Positions 1 through 5,243 of a DNA stretch of 5,243 nucleotides are shown one piece after another. The translations under genes were made by a program, and so were the position numbers. Positions within the stretch are counted from its first letter, which is position 1; each line of letters starts with the position of its first letter. The notes beneath the pieces were generated by a model that did no database searches, was not told the DNA's origin, and saw only the letters and a program-made list of their open reading frames with translations. The DNA comes from Bacteroidota bacterium (lineage in GTDB: Bacteria; Bacteroidota; Bacteroidia; Flavobacteriales; Weeksellaceae): contig JAFAAJ010000161.1 of NCBI GenBank assembly GCA_023426625.1, positions 1-5,243 of the forward strand. The letters are read 5' to 3'.

Positions 1-552
1 ATTGAACCCGCCTACGGTTTCTATTGTATGTTTGGGAATGAGCCAATGAGCGGCATTAATGAATTTCATCTCATAAAAAGGCTTCAAATCCTGAAAATAC
101 AGATCCGAAATCAATCGGGTTTTCTCAAAATTATGGGCAATGTATTTATCAATGAAAATATCGAGTTGTTTTTCTGTTCCATTAATATGCATGGGACTTA
201 AGATCCCGATTTCTTCCTTATTTTGATAATTATTATAAATTGTGATCAGTTTCTCGATACTATCCGGATACAGCCATGCATCCTGATTCATGAGGTAAAA
301 GAGATCTGCTCCCTCTTTATACGCCTTTTCTATCCCGATATTGTTGGCTTTCCCAAAGCCCAGGTTTTTTTCAGCCTGAATGAAATTTACTTCCGGGAAA
401 TTATTTTGGATATATTCCTGTGTGCCATCGGAGGAACCATTGTCAATCACAATGCAATGCAGAGGAACAGAAGATCGCCTTAAACTGGTAAAGCATTTTT
501 CTGCCCATTTCATGGCGTTGTAAGTAACAATAATTAAATAAATTTTAGGCAT
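1..552 (-). CDS. Family 2 glycosyltransferase, rhamnosyltransferase-like (partial, N-terminal 184 residues)
   Basis: The reading frame opens with ATG at 552 and runs without a stop to the left edge, so the C-terminal part is missing. It translates as MPKIYLIIVTYNAMKWAEKC at the start, followed by IDNGSSDGT (36-44), NLGFGKANNIGIEKA (63-77), LMNQDAWLYPDSIEKL (87-102), GILSPMHINGT (116-126) and AAHWLIPKHTIETVGGFN (167-184) at the edge. This order (IDNGS.D.T, N.G.g.ANN.GI, NQDA, GGF) is that of GT2 enzymes of the WbbL/rhamnosyltransferase group, where NQD or NPD replaces a strict DxD. It is inferred to add a deoxyhexose or similar sugar to the surface glycan; specificity for rhamnose is not shown. 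About 100 more residues are expected to the left. A 15-base A-rich leader separates it from the upstream epimerase-like gene, and it has no Shine-Dalgarno site. Confidence 0.92.
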   Translation of the reverse strand, partial: MPKIYLIIVTYNAMKWAEKCFTSLRRSSVPLHCIVIDNGSSDGTQEYIQNNFPEVNFIQAEKNLGFGKANNIGIEKAYKEGADLFYLMNQDAWLYPDSIEKLITIYNNYQNKEEIGILSPMHINGTEKQLDIFIDKYIAHNFEKTRLISDLYFQDLKPFYEMKFINAAHWLIPKHTIETVGGFN

Positions 553-567
553 TTGTGTTTTGTATAT

Positions 568-1233
568 TTAAATATATTTTTCAGTTAAGGTTTCCAAATA
601 ATCATCCGCACTGACTCCTGAAAAGAAATTACTGATGTTTTCATCAAAATTTACTTTGTAAAAGTCACCTTCGTCTATTTCATCATACTGAGCGGTTTTA
701 CCTGTCTTTTTTTGAATGGCATCTACAATCTGTTTCAAATCATAATAATAAGGATAAGCAAAATTAATGGTTTCATTTTTCAAATCAGTGCAATGAGATA
801 TCAAGAATCGTGAAATATCATCAATGTCTAGGAGAAGTCTTCTTGCATTGCTATGTAAAACAAATTTATTATTATTGTTGATCTGGTTTTTCAGGAAATT
901 GAATAATGTATTTGGGTTTCCCCCTTTTCCTACAATATTTCCAATTCTTAGGATTAGATGATCATCCGTATTATTTCTGATATATTCCTCGATTTTTATT
1001 TTATGAAGCACATAAAGGCTGTCTTGTTTGGACTGGTCATGAATGCTAAGAGTAGAGAAATAGATTAGTTTTCTCTTATTGTTTTCAAGGGTGTTTTTTA
1101 AAAGATTAAATTCTCTTTCAAACTCTGAGTTTCTTGTTTCCAGGGAATTGGAAACTCCGGAAGCAAAGAAAAGTATGCTTTCAGTGTTGATTTTTTTAAG
1201 TGCGGTGGCAATAAGCCCGGAACCTATGATCAT
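568..1233 (-). CDS. Compact NAD(P)-dependent sugar epimerase/dehydratase-like protein (extended SDR superfamily)
   Basis: This 221-residue protein is inferred to epimerise, reduce or dehydrate a nucleotide sugar for the glycan. The dinucleotide-binding loop is at the very N-terminus: MIIGSGLIATAL with GSGLIA (4-9), a short form of the usual TGxxGxxG. FFASGVS (22-28) is the strand and loop after it. YFSTLSI (58-64) and YVLHK (74-78) supply the SDR catalytic Ser/Thr region and the YxxxK pair (Y74, K78). LRIGNIVGKGGNP (95-107) is the conserved strand that precedes the substrate site in extended SDRs, and ARRLLLDIDDISRFLI (130-145) is the usual later 'R.....DDI' segment. It is about 80-100 residues shorter than common sugar epimerases (about 300), mostly through a very short segment between the Rossmann loop and the YFSTLSI strand. 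The ATG at 1233 overlaps the upstream TGA (ATGA). It ends 15 bases before the next glycosyltransferase. The reaction cannot be assigned; a 4-keto-sugar reductase or epimerase is most likely. Confidence 0.82.
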   Translation of the reverse strand: MIIGSGLIATALKKINTESILFFASGVSNSLETRNSEFEREFNLLKNTLENNKRKLIYFSTLSIHDQSKQDSLYVLHKIKIEEYIRNNTDDHLILRIGNIVGKGGNPNTLFNFLKNQINNNNKFVLHSNARRLLLDIDDISRFLISHCTDLKNETINFAYPYYYDLKQIVDAIQKKTGKTAQYDEIDEGDFYKVNFDENISNFFSGVSADDYLETLTEKYI

Positions 1234-1244
1234 AGTTTTTTTTT
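1230..1244 (-). other. ATGA overlap preceded by A9 run
   Basis: The minus strand reads nine A's, then CTATGA. ATG of the SDR gene and TGA of the StrF-like gene overlap by four bases. The nine A's are three in-frame Lys codons. One extra A in the transcript, or a -1 ribosomal shift, would join the two proteins as ...KKKTMIIGSG. The overlap is certain; slippage is a hypothesis. Confidence 0.5.
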
Positions 1245-2099
1245 CAAATTTTCATTCAAATTTTTGGAATATCTGAGATAATTCAAATATTTCTTCAAAA
1301 GTATTAAATGTCCTTTAAAATCCAGTTTTTTAAGAGGATAGAATTTTAAAGTAAAGAATATGTTTTTTATAGAAACGGGGTAGTAATCAAAATATCTATA
1401 TAAAAAGCCTTCAAATACATTTTTTTCTGTTTCTGCGTCTGTCTTTAGATTAAAATCGGAGCCTAAATTCTTCTTGACTTTAATATTGGCATCTAGCCAG
1501 GCTTTGTCCAGATTTCCTCCGGAAAAATGCTGAATCAGAATATCATCTATTACATAATTCTGAAATTTCCTAGATGATCTTAGGCTGAAATCAAGATCAT
1601 AGCCATGAAAGCCTTCTAAATCTTCGTTAAACTTAATGAAATTTTCCTTTTTAATACCCATAAAGACTCCATCAATAGCGAATACTTTATTCCTGTTGTG
1701 CTTTACAGTACGGATAGGAAATGCAGATGTGTTTTTTTTGTTTCCCTGAAGGAGGTTTACGGAATTATATTTCTCCGCAACGGTCCAGCTGCAGGGTGCG
1801 GCAGGAACATATGAAGAACCTGCTATTCCAACGATCCCTGTATTAGGCTGATTAAGATGAGTAATTAATCTTTCACCCCAATTTTGGGTGTGGAAAATTA
1901 TATCCTCGTGAAGAAATAAATAATAGTCAAATTTTGCCCGTTCAGCCCCCAGATTGTAAGCTTTGTTAATATTCATCAGTCCGGGATTCCAGATTGGGAT
2001 CATCTCATACATAAAGCCATTACCAATCGTCTCGTCAATATTCTTAACAAGCTGATCGTAATAGTTTGGCTGATATGATGATATGATAATAGACAGCAT
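1230..2099 (-). CDS. Glycosyltransferase of the StrF-like (Glyco_tranf_2_5) type
   Basis: This 289-residue protein has a GT-A-like layout but departs from ordinary GT2 enzymes. It starts MLSIIISSYQPNYYDQL, then has NINKAYNLGAERAKFDYYLF (43-62), FLHEDI (62-67, with HED where a DxD would be), GIVGIAGSSY (88-97), IDGVFMGIKKENF (142-154), FHGYDLDFSLR (164-174) and HFSGG (191-195). This motif order matches what I know of the StrF/Glyco_tranf_2_5 group, found in many glycan clusters. It is inferred to add one sugar to the surface polysaccharide. The C-terminal 50 residues are rich in aromatic and basic residues and end NLNENLKKKL, suggesting peripheral membrane contact. ATG at 2099 overlaps the upstream TAA by one base, and the TGA overlaps the next gene's ATG (ATGA), so translation is probably coupled on both sides. 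Substrate unknown. The name StrF refers to a streptomycin-cluster homologue and does not imply antibiotic synthesis. Confidence 0.85.
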   Translation of the reverse strand: MLSIIISSYQPNYYDQLVKNIDETIGNGFMYEMIPIWNPGLMNINKAYNLGAERAKFDYYLFLHEDIIFHTQNWGERLITHLNQPNTGIVGIAGSSYVPAAPCSWTVAEKYNSVNLLQGNKKNTSAFPIRTVKHNRNKVFAIDGVFMGIKKENFIKFNEDLEGFHGYDLDFSLRSSRKFQNYVIDDILIQHFSGGNLDKAWLDANIKVKKNLGSDFNLKTDAETEKNVFEGFLYRYFDYYPVSIKNIFFTLKFYPLKKLDFKGHLILLKKYLNYLRYSKNLNENLKKKL

Positions 2100-2108
2100 T
2101 ATTTTTTT
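2097..2108 (-). other. TAATG overlap preceded by A7 run
   Basis: The minus strand reads AAAAAAATAATG. The TAA of the DGDD glycosyltransferase overlaps the ATG of the StrF-like gene by one base. The seven A's sit in the register xxA AAA AAA just before the stop, the classical -1 slippery arrangement, and a -1 shift there would enter the next gene's frame. The overlap is certain; slippage is only a possibility. Confidence 0.5.
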
Positions 2109-2905
2109 AACTTTCGTAAGATTTTTTTCAGAATATTTTCATTAACTACTTCTGTGAGTTTTTCATTGTCAGAGGCGAGTTTTTTGTTCTGACGAACCAA
2201 ATCAAAGTAGGTGCCGAATGTTTTGAAATATTCGTTTTGATGTTTGAAAAAGATATAGTTGAATGCGGCTTCTTTTCTTTCAATATGTTTATTGATTTCA
2301 ACATCCCTTGAAGATTCTTTTCTTCTATAATAAAATCCAGGATAATCTAGGCAGATCACTTTTTTATCAGAGCTTTTCAGAAGTTCAATCCAGAACTCCC
2401 AATCTTCAAAACCATGAATTAGATTTGTATCATATCCATCTGTCTTTTGCCATGCTTCTTTTTTGTAGAATGCAGAACAAAATATCAGATTATTCAGAAG
2501 TAAACCTTCATAGGAGAAAGTGTCCAGAATAAAAGGGTCATTTATAATACCAAAAAAAGAGCCTTTACAATAAACAATATCCGGATTTTCCGGAAAGGTC
2601 TGTGCTGCCAATTCCAGATATTGTTCTGCGATTTTATCATCACCATCTAATGGTAAGATCCAATTTCCCTGTGCTTTTTCTATTCCAAAATTTCTTGCAG
2701 AAGATACTCCTGCATTTTCTTTTTTATAATATTTGAATCTGGAATCTTTTTTCGCCCATGCTAAAGCAACCTCTTCCGTATTATCGGGAGAGCCATCATT
2801 CACAATGATACACTCCCATTTTTGATATGTCTGGTCCAATACAGATTGCAAACATTCATCAAGATAGGGAGACTGGTTATAGCAAGGGACAATTATAGAT
2901 ATCAA
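2099..2905 (-). CDS. Family 2 glycosyltransferase (GT-A, DGDD), TTG start
   Basis: This 268-residue protein is a textbook GT2 enzyme, inferred to transfer one sugar from a nucleotide donor in glycan assembly. It shows ISIIVPCYNQSPYLDECLQS at residues 2-21, NDGSPDNT (36-43), NAGVSSARNFGI (64-75), the metal-binding DGDD (87-90), GYD (157-159) and EDWEFW (167-172), which is the usual acceptor-side ED.E.W region. The last 30 residues (238-268) are rich in Lys, Asn, Glu and Leu, look helical or coiled-coil-like, and end in the basic KKILRKLKK, a plausible membrane-surface tail. The start is TTG at 2905, overlapping the previous gene's TGA (TTGA). No ATG, GTG or other TTG lies between it and the in-frame stop at 2993-2995, and the protein contains no internal Met, so an ATG start is impossible. 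The end overlaps the next start as TAATG. The sugar specificity is unknown. Confidence 0.93.
   Translation of the reverse strand: MISIIVPCYNQSPYLDECLQSVLDQTYQKWECIIVNDGSPDNTEEVALAWAKKDSRFKYYKKENAGVSSARNFGIEKAQGNWILPLDGDDKIAEQYLELAAQTFPENPDIVYCKGSFFGIINDPFILDTFSYEGLLLNNLIFCSAFYKKEAWQKTDGYDTNLIHGFEDWEFWIELLKSSDKKVICLDYPGFYYRRKESSRDVEINKHIERKEAAFNYIFFKHQNEYFKTFGTYFDLVRQNKKLASDNEKLTEVVNENILKKILRKLKK
2902..2905 (-). other. TTGA stop/start overlap
   Basis: The TGA of the QNPE glycosyltransferase and the TTG start of the DGDD glycosyltransferase share bases, reading TTGA on the minus strand. Upstream there is only AAGCAGTTTATC and no convincing Shine-Dalgarno site, so ribosomes terminating on the first gene probably restart here. 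The start is certain to the extent that no other standard start codon exists in the open frame above it. Confidence 0.75.
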
Positions 2906-3768
2906 GATAAACTGCTTATTTTTGTTATAAAATGGATGTAATATTTTCTCATTCCTTCCGGAAATTTTCTGATCATTTTGTTGGCCTGATAATCACTTCT
3001 GTGTTTTGTATATTTTTTAAGTAGATTTTCATTCCTTTTCATCAGTTTGAGCTTATTCTTTCTATTCTCAAAAGATGATGACTGGGGTGAATAATGATTC
3101 TGGTGAAGTACAAGCTCTGAATCCACAAAAACAATATCCATTTTCTTTTTTTTGATCCTTGTAACAAGCTCGTCATCATCATACGCTATTCCTAACGAGA
3201 AAAGCTCATCAAATCCTCCAAGATCATCCAGGTCGTGCTTTGTAATGGCTGTACAAAAATGAAACGCCTCACTACGGAAAACAGAATGGTTGTACCATCC
3301 TAATTCACCTTCCTTTTTATGGGTATAATTATGTTCTGAAATAATATTTTCAATATATCCCTTGTCATAATTATTGGTTTCATAATTATCTGTGATCTCC
3401 TTATCCAGAGAATAACAACCAAAACTTAAGTAGGTATTATTCTTTAGGTTTTGCGAGACATATGAAATTATATTTCCCAAGTGATAACATTCAGGATTTT
3501 GAATAATTATTTTATCTCCCTTTGCTGCTGCAAATCCTGTATTAAAAGGAATACAAGAGTTTTGATACCACTTGTTTTCTGGATCAAGTCTGATGATTTT
3601 TAGAAAGGGAAACTCAGGAACGAGGTCTTCAAGTCGTTCTTCCTCTCTGCTTCCGTCATCAATGGCAATGACTTCCAAATCTTCAGGAAATGGTTGTCTT
3701 TTAACGCTTTTCAGTGTTCTCCTGAAAAGTTCTTTACGGTTATAATAGGCTGTAATTATTGAGATCAT
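2902..3768 (-). CDS. GT2-fold glycosyltransferase with QNPE motif and galactosyltransferase-like C-terminal half
   Basis: This 288-residue cytoplasmic glycosyltransferase is inferred to add a sugar to the growing surface glycan. The N-terminus MISIITAYYNRKELFRRTLKS and IDDGS (36-40) are the nucleotide-binding start of a GT-A fold. FNTGFAAAKGDKIIIQNPE (75-93) follows, where the usual metal-binding DxD is replaced by Q-N-P-E. In the C-terminal half, GGFDELFSLGIAYDDDEL (184-201) resembles the substrate-binding segment of the galactosyltransferase C-terminal family, with a later H222 at a place where such enzymes often carry a metal-binding His. The length is normal for a complete enzyme. The ATG at 3768 lies 15 bases after the ATPase stop, with an A/T-rich leader and no clear Shine-Dalgarno site. 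Its TGA stop overlaps the next gene's TTG start. The donor sugar and linkage cannot be read from the sequence. I recall QNPE-type proteins as a recurring subgroup, but this was not checked by search. Confidence 0.88.
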   Translation of the reverse strand: MISIITAYYNRKELFRRTLKSVKRQPFPEDLEVIAIDDGSREEERLEDLVPEFPFLKIIRLDPENKWYQNSCIPFNTGFAAAKGDKIIIQNPECYHLGNIISYVSQNLKNNTYLSFGCYSLDKEITDNYETNNYDKGYIENIISEHNYTHKKEGELGWYNHSVFRSEAFHFCTAITKHDLDDLGGFDELFSLGIAYDDDELVTRIKKKKMDIVFVDSELVLHQNHYSPQSSSFENRKNKLKLMKRNENLLKKYTKHRSDYQANKMIRKFPEGMRKYYIHFITKISSLS

Positions 3769-3783
3769 AATGAAATATAAAGC

Positions 3784-5064
3784 TTAAAAGGTTTTCTTTT
3801 CAGCATTCCAATCACTTTGCAACCCGATTTTACCCGGTCTTGCAATTCCAAACTGCTGAAGATAAGAGTGCTCATTTTCTTCCAATTCAAAATTGATCTT
3901 AAAATTCGGCATATAATGAAGAATCTGGTTGCTTAGAGGTGAATAGATAGCGAAAGTTGCCACATAATACCCCTGAGTAAGCATCCCTTTTGGTAATCTG
4001 CATTGCAGGATCCATTCTCCTTTTTCATTCTTCTGGTATCGCTGGCTGGTGTAATCGGAAGTCCAGTAAATAAGTTCATCATGCTGATCTTTTATATCTA
4101 TGGTGATATATGCGTCTTCAACAGGAATTCTGCAGCTTACAGTAAATTCAAAGACCAGGTCATCATCTGTATAAAGCGTGTGATGGTCGTTGGGTTTTAC
4201 CAATTTTGCAGTATTGATTTGCATCTTAGTTTCAGGAGCGTGCGGATATGTTATTTCATAATTTTTTTCACCTTCTCTGAATTCAAGGTCATAACGATGC
4301 AAAACACTGTCAACATTATCCTGACATATAATCTCTCCGTGTTTTAAAAGAATTCCTTCATTGCAAAGCCTTCTTACTGCCGCCATATTATGACTTACAA
4401 ACAAAACGGTTCTTCCTTCACCTTTGGTTACATCACCCATTTTTCCGAGACATTTTTTCTGGAAATCAGCATCACCTACGGCCAGAACCTCATCTACAAT
4501 AAGGATCTCTGATTCAAGGTGAGCCGCTACGGCAAAAGCCAAACGGACATACATTCCGGAAGAATATCTTTTTACGGGAGTATCAACATACCTTTCTACT
4601 CCTGAAAAATCTACGATTTCATCAAATTTTCTGGTTATTTCTTTTCGGGTCATTCCTAAAATAGCACCATTCAGGTAAACATTCTCTCTTCCTGTCATCT
4701 CAGGATGAAAACCTGTTCCTACTTCAAGTAGGGACGCAATTCTGCCATTGGTATAGATTTTTCCTGTTGTAGGTTTGGTAACCTTGCTTAATAATTTTAA
4801 CAGGGTAGATTTACCGGCTCCGTTTTTTCCGATGATCCCGACAGCGCTTCCCTGCTCAATCTCAAAATTGATGTCACGCAGAGACCATACATATTCGGAA
4901 GATCCTTTGATACTTCTGTCGTTGGTTTCTCCTATCTTTAAATAAGGGTCTTCTTTACCTCTTACTTTGTACCAGAATCTGTTGAGGTCATGAGACAGCG
5001 TTCCGGTACCCACCTGTCCCAAACGGTATTGTTTTGATATGTTTTCTGCTTTTAAAGCCAGCAT
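3784..5064 (-). CDS. ABC transporter ATP-binding protein for polysaccharide export, Wzt-like with C-terminal glycan-recognition domain
   Basis: This 426-residue protein is the ATPase that powers export of a lipid-linked polysaccharide. The nucleotide-binding domain spans about residues 1-260. It has Walker A GKNGAGKS (79-86), the Wzt/TagH-type 'SLLEVGTGFHPEMTGREN' stretch (111-128, with Glu where many ABC proteins have the Q-loop Gln), signature YSSGM (167-171), Walker B ILIVDE (187-192), D-loop AVGD (195-198) and H-loop SHN (224-226). Residues from about 270 to 426 form a second, beta-rich region matching the extra C-terminal domain of Wzt proteins (Wzt_C type), which in studied systems binds the exported glycan or its end group. 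I chose the ATG at 5064 because MLALKAENISKQYRLG is the family's usual N-terminus. The frame stays open to a TTG at 5124, but that would overlap the permease by 44 bases. The upstream permease and the downstream glycosyltransferases fit ABC-dependent O-antigen export. Confidence 0.95.
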   Translation of the reverse strand: MLALKAENISKQYRLGQVGTGTLSHDLNRFWYKVRGKEDPYLKIGETNDRSIKGSSEYVWSLRDINFEIEQGSAVGIIGKNGAGKSTLLKLLSKVTKPTTGKIYTNGRIASLLEVGTGFHPEMTGRENVYLNGAILGMTRKEITRKFDEIVDFSGVERYVDTPVKRYSSGMYVRLAFAVAAHLESEILIVDEVLAVGDADFQKKCLGKMGDVTKGEGRTVLFVSHNMAAVRRLCNEGILLKHGEIICQDNVDSVLHRYDLEFREGEKNYEITYPHAPETKMQINTAKLVKPNDHHTLYTDDDLVFEFTVSCRIPVEDAYITIDIKDQHDELIYWTSDYTSQRYQKNEKGEWILQCRLPKGMLTQGYYVATFAIYSPLSNQILHYMPNFKINFELEENEHSYLQQFGIARPGKIGLQSDWNAEKKTF

Positions 5065-5080
5065 GTTTTTCAGTTTTAAA

Positions 5081-5243
5081 TTATACAGTATCCATAAATG
5101 TTTTTTCAACCTTGTTGAAAACAACGATCCCTATTGCTAAAAGAACCAGAATGATTGCTGTACTGATTCCTAACATCAAGGGAGAAAAATCTCCGGCTCC
5201 CATCCAACCGTATTTGAAGCATTCAAAAATGCCTGTCAAAGGA
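5081..5243 (-). CDS. ABC-2 type polysaccharide export permease, C-terminal end (partial, Wzm-like)
   Basis: Only the last 53 codons are in the window; the gene continues beyond the right edge. The visible protein begins PLTGIFECFKYGWMGAGDFS, then has one strongly hydrophobic segment (about residues 22-42 of the fragment, LMLGISTAIILVLLAIGIVVF) and ends NKVEKTFMDTV before TAA. Known ABC-2 polysaccharide export permeases (Wzm/TagG/KpsM type) end this way: a loop with 'FxYGxxG', a last transmembrane helix, then 'FNKVEKTFxDTV'. The inferred role is the membrane channel that moves a lipid-linked polysaccharide across the inner membrane. It lies 16 bases upstream of the Wzt-like ATPase, the expected partner, so the two probably form the transporter. 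The operon promoter presumably lies further upstream, outside the window. Confidence 0.9.
   Translation of the reverse strand, partial: PLTGIFECFKYGWMGAGDFSPLMLGISTAIILVLLAIGIVVFNKVEKTFMDTV

Noticed and set aside
223..483. Plus-strand open frame of 86 codons
   Set aside because: It lies wholly antisense to the partial rhamnosyltransferase-like gene, whose translation shows clear GT2 motifs. The plus-strand product has no recognisable feature.
563..576. Perfect 14-base palindrome TATATTTAAATATA across the SDR stop codon, considered as operator or terminator
   Set aside because: It is made only of A and T with no loop or GC stem, so it would be a weak hairpin, and such palindromes arise easily in AT-rich sequence.
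1079..1276. Plus-strand open frame of 65 codons
   Set aside because: It is antisense to the SDR gene and the end of the StrF-like gene, and has no leader or motif to support it.
1732..1739. A8 run (minus strand) in the StrF-like gene, considered as a phase-variation tract
   Set aside because: It encodes in-frame Asn-Lys-Lys-Asn and is short for a contingency locus. The frame is intact and A runs are common here.
2308..2532. Plus-strand open frame of 74 codons
   Set aside because: It is antisense to the DGDD glycosyltransferase, with no family resemblance.
3146..3153. A8 run (minus strand) in the QNPE glycosyltransferase, considered as a phase-variation or frameshift site
   Set aside because: It encodes part of an in-frame KKKK stretch, and a shift would not lead into another gene. 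It is best explained by Lys codon use.
3769..3783. Gap between the ATPase and the first glycosyltransferase as an internal promoter
   Set aside because: Only 15 bases are non-coding, and I found no convincing Bacteroidota -33/-7 pair there. Read-through from the ATPase gene is simpler.
4003..4347. Plus-strand open frame of 114 codons
   Set aside because: It is antisense to the ATPase C-terminal region. Its hydrophobic look is what AT-rich antisense frames tend to give.
5065..5124. 20-codon N-terminal extension of the ATPase from a TTG at 5124
   Set aside because: It would overlap the end of the permease gene by 44 bases, and the extension does not resemble any ATPase start. The ATG at 5064 gives the usual family N-terminus.

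Overview
This is part of a cell-surface polysaccharide (O-antigen or capsule type) biosynthesis and export cluster. The organism is most likely a member of the Bacteroidota, probably a Flavobacteriia/Chryseobacterium-like bacterium. That assignment rests on the visibly AT-rich sequence, the short A/T-rich leaders without clear Shine-Dalgarno sites, and the style of the Wzt-like ATPase and glycosyltransferase sequences. The genus is an inference from memory and no search was run.

Every supported gene lies on the minus strand, so the cluster reads from right to left. In transcription order it holds: the last 53 codons of an ABC-2 polysaccharide export permease (5081-5243, cut by the right edge); its Wzt-type ATPase with a C-terminal polysaccharide-recognition domain (3784-5064); a GT2-fold glycosyltransferase with an unusual QNPE motif (2902-3768); a classical GT2 with DGDD (2099-2905, TTG start); a StrF-like glycosyltransferase (1230-2099); a compact NAD(P)-dependent sugar epimerase/dehydratase-like SDR protein (568-1233); and the first 184 codons of a rhamnosyltransferase-like GT2 (1-552, cut by the left edge). 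Gaps between genes are 15-16 bases or the genes overlap by 1-4 bases. There is no non-coding stretch over 20 bases and no recognisable promoter or terminator. This is one polycistronic unit whose promoter lies beyond the right edge.

The likely joint function is as follows. The cytoplasmic glycosyltransferases build a glycan on a lipid carrier. The SDR protein supplies or modifies a nucleotide sugar. The Wzm/Wzt-type ABC transporter moves the finished chain across the inner membrane, with the Wzt C-domain probably reading the chain end. The sugars cannot be deduced from this sequence.

No RNA gene, mobile element, CRISPR array or long repeat was seen, and I do not see a wholly new system. The points most worth a second look are a methionine-free glycosyltransferase that must start at TTG inside the previous gene's stop, and two consecutive gene junctions where an A AAA AAA slippery run sits directly before the stop in the register that would lead by -1 shift into the next gene. 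The non-canonical catalytic motif of the first glycosyltransferase and the very short SDR enzyme are also notable.
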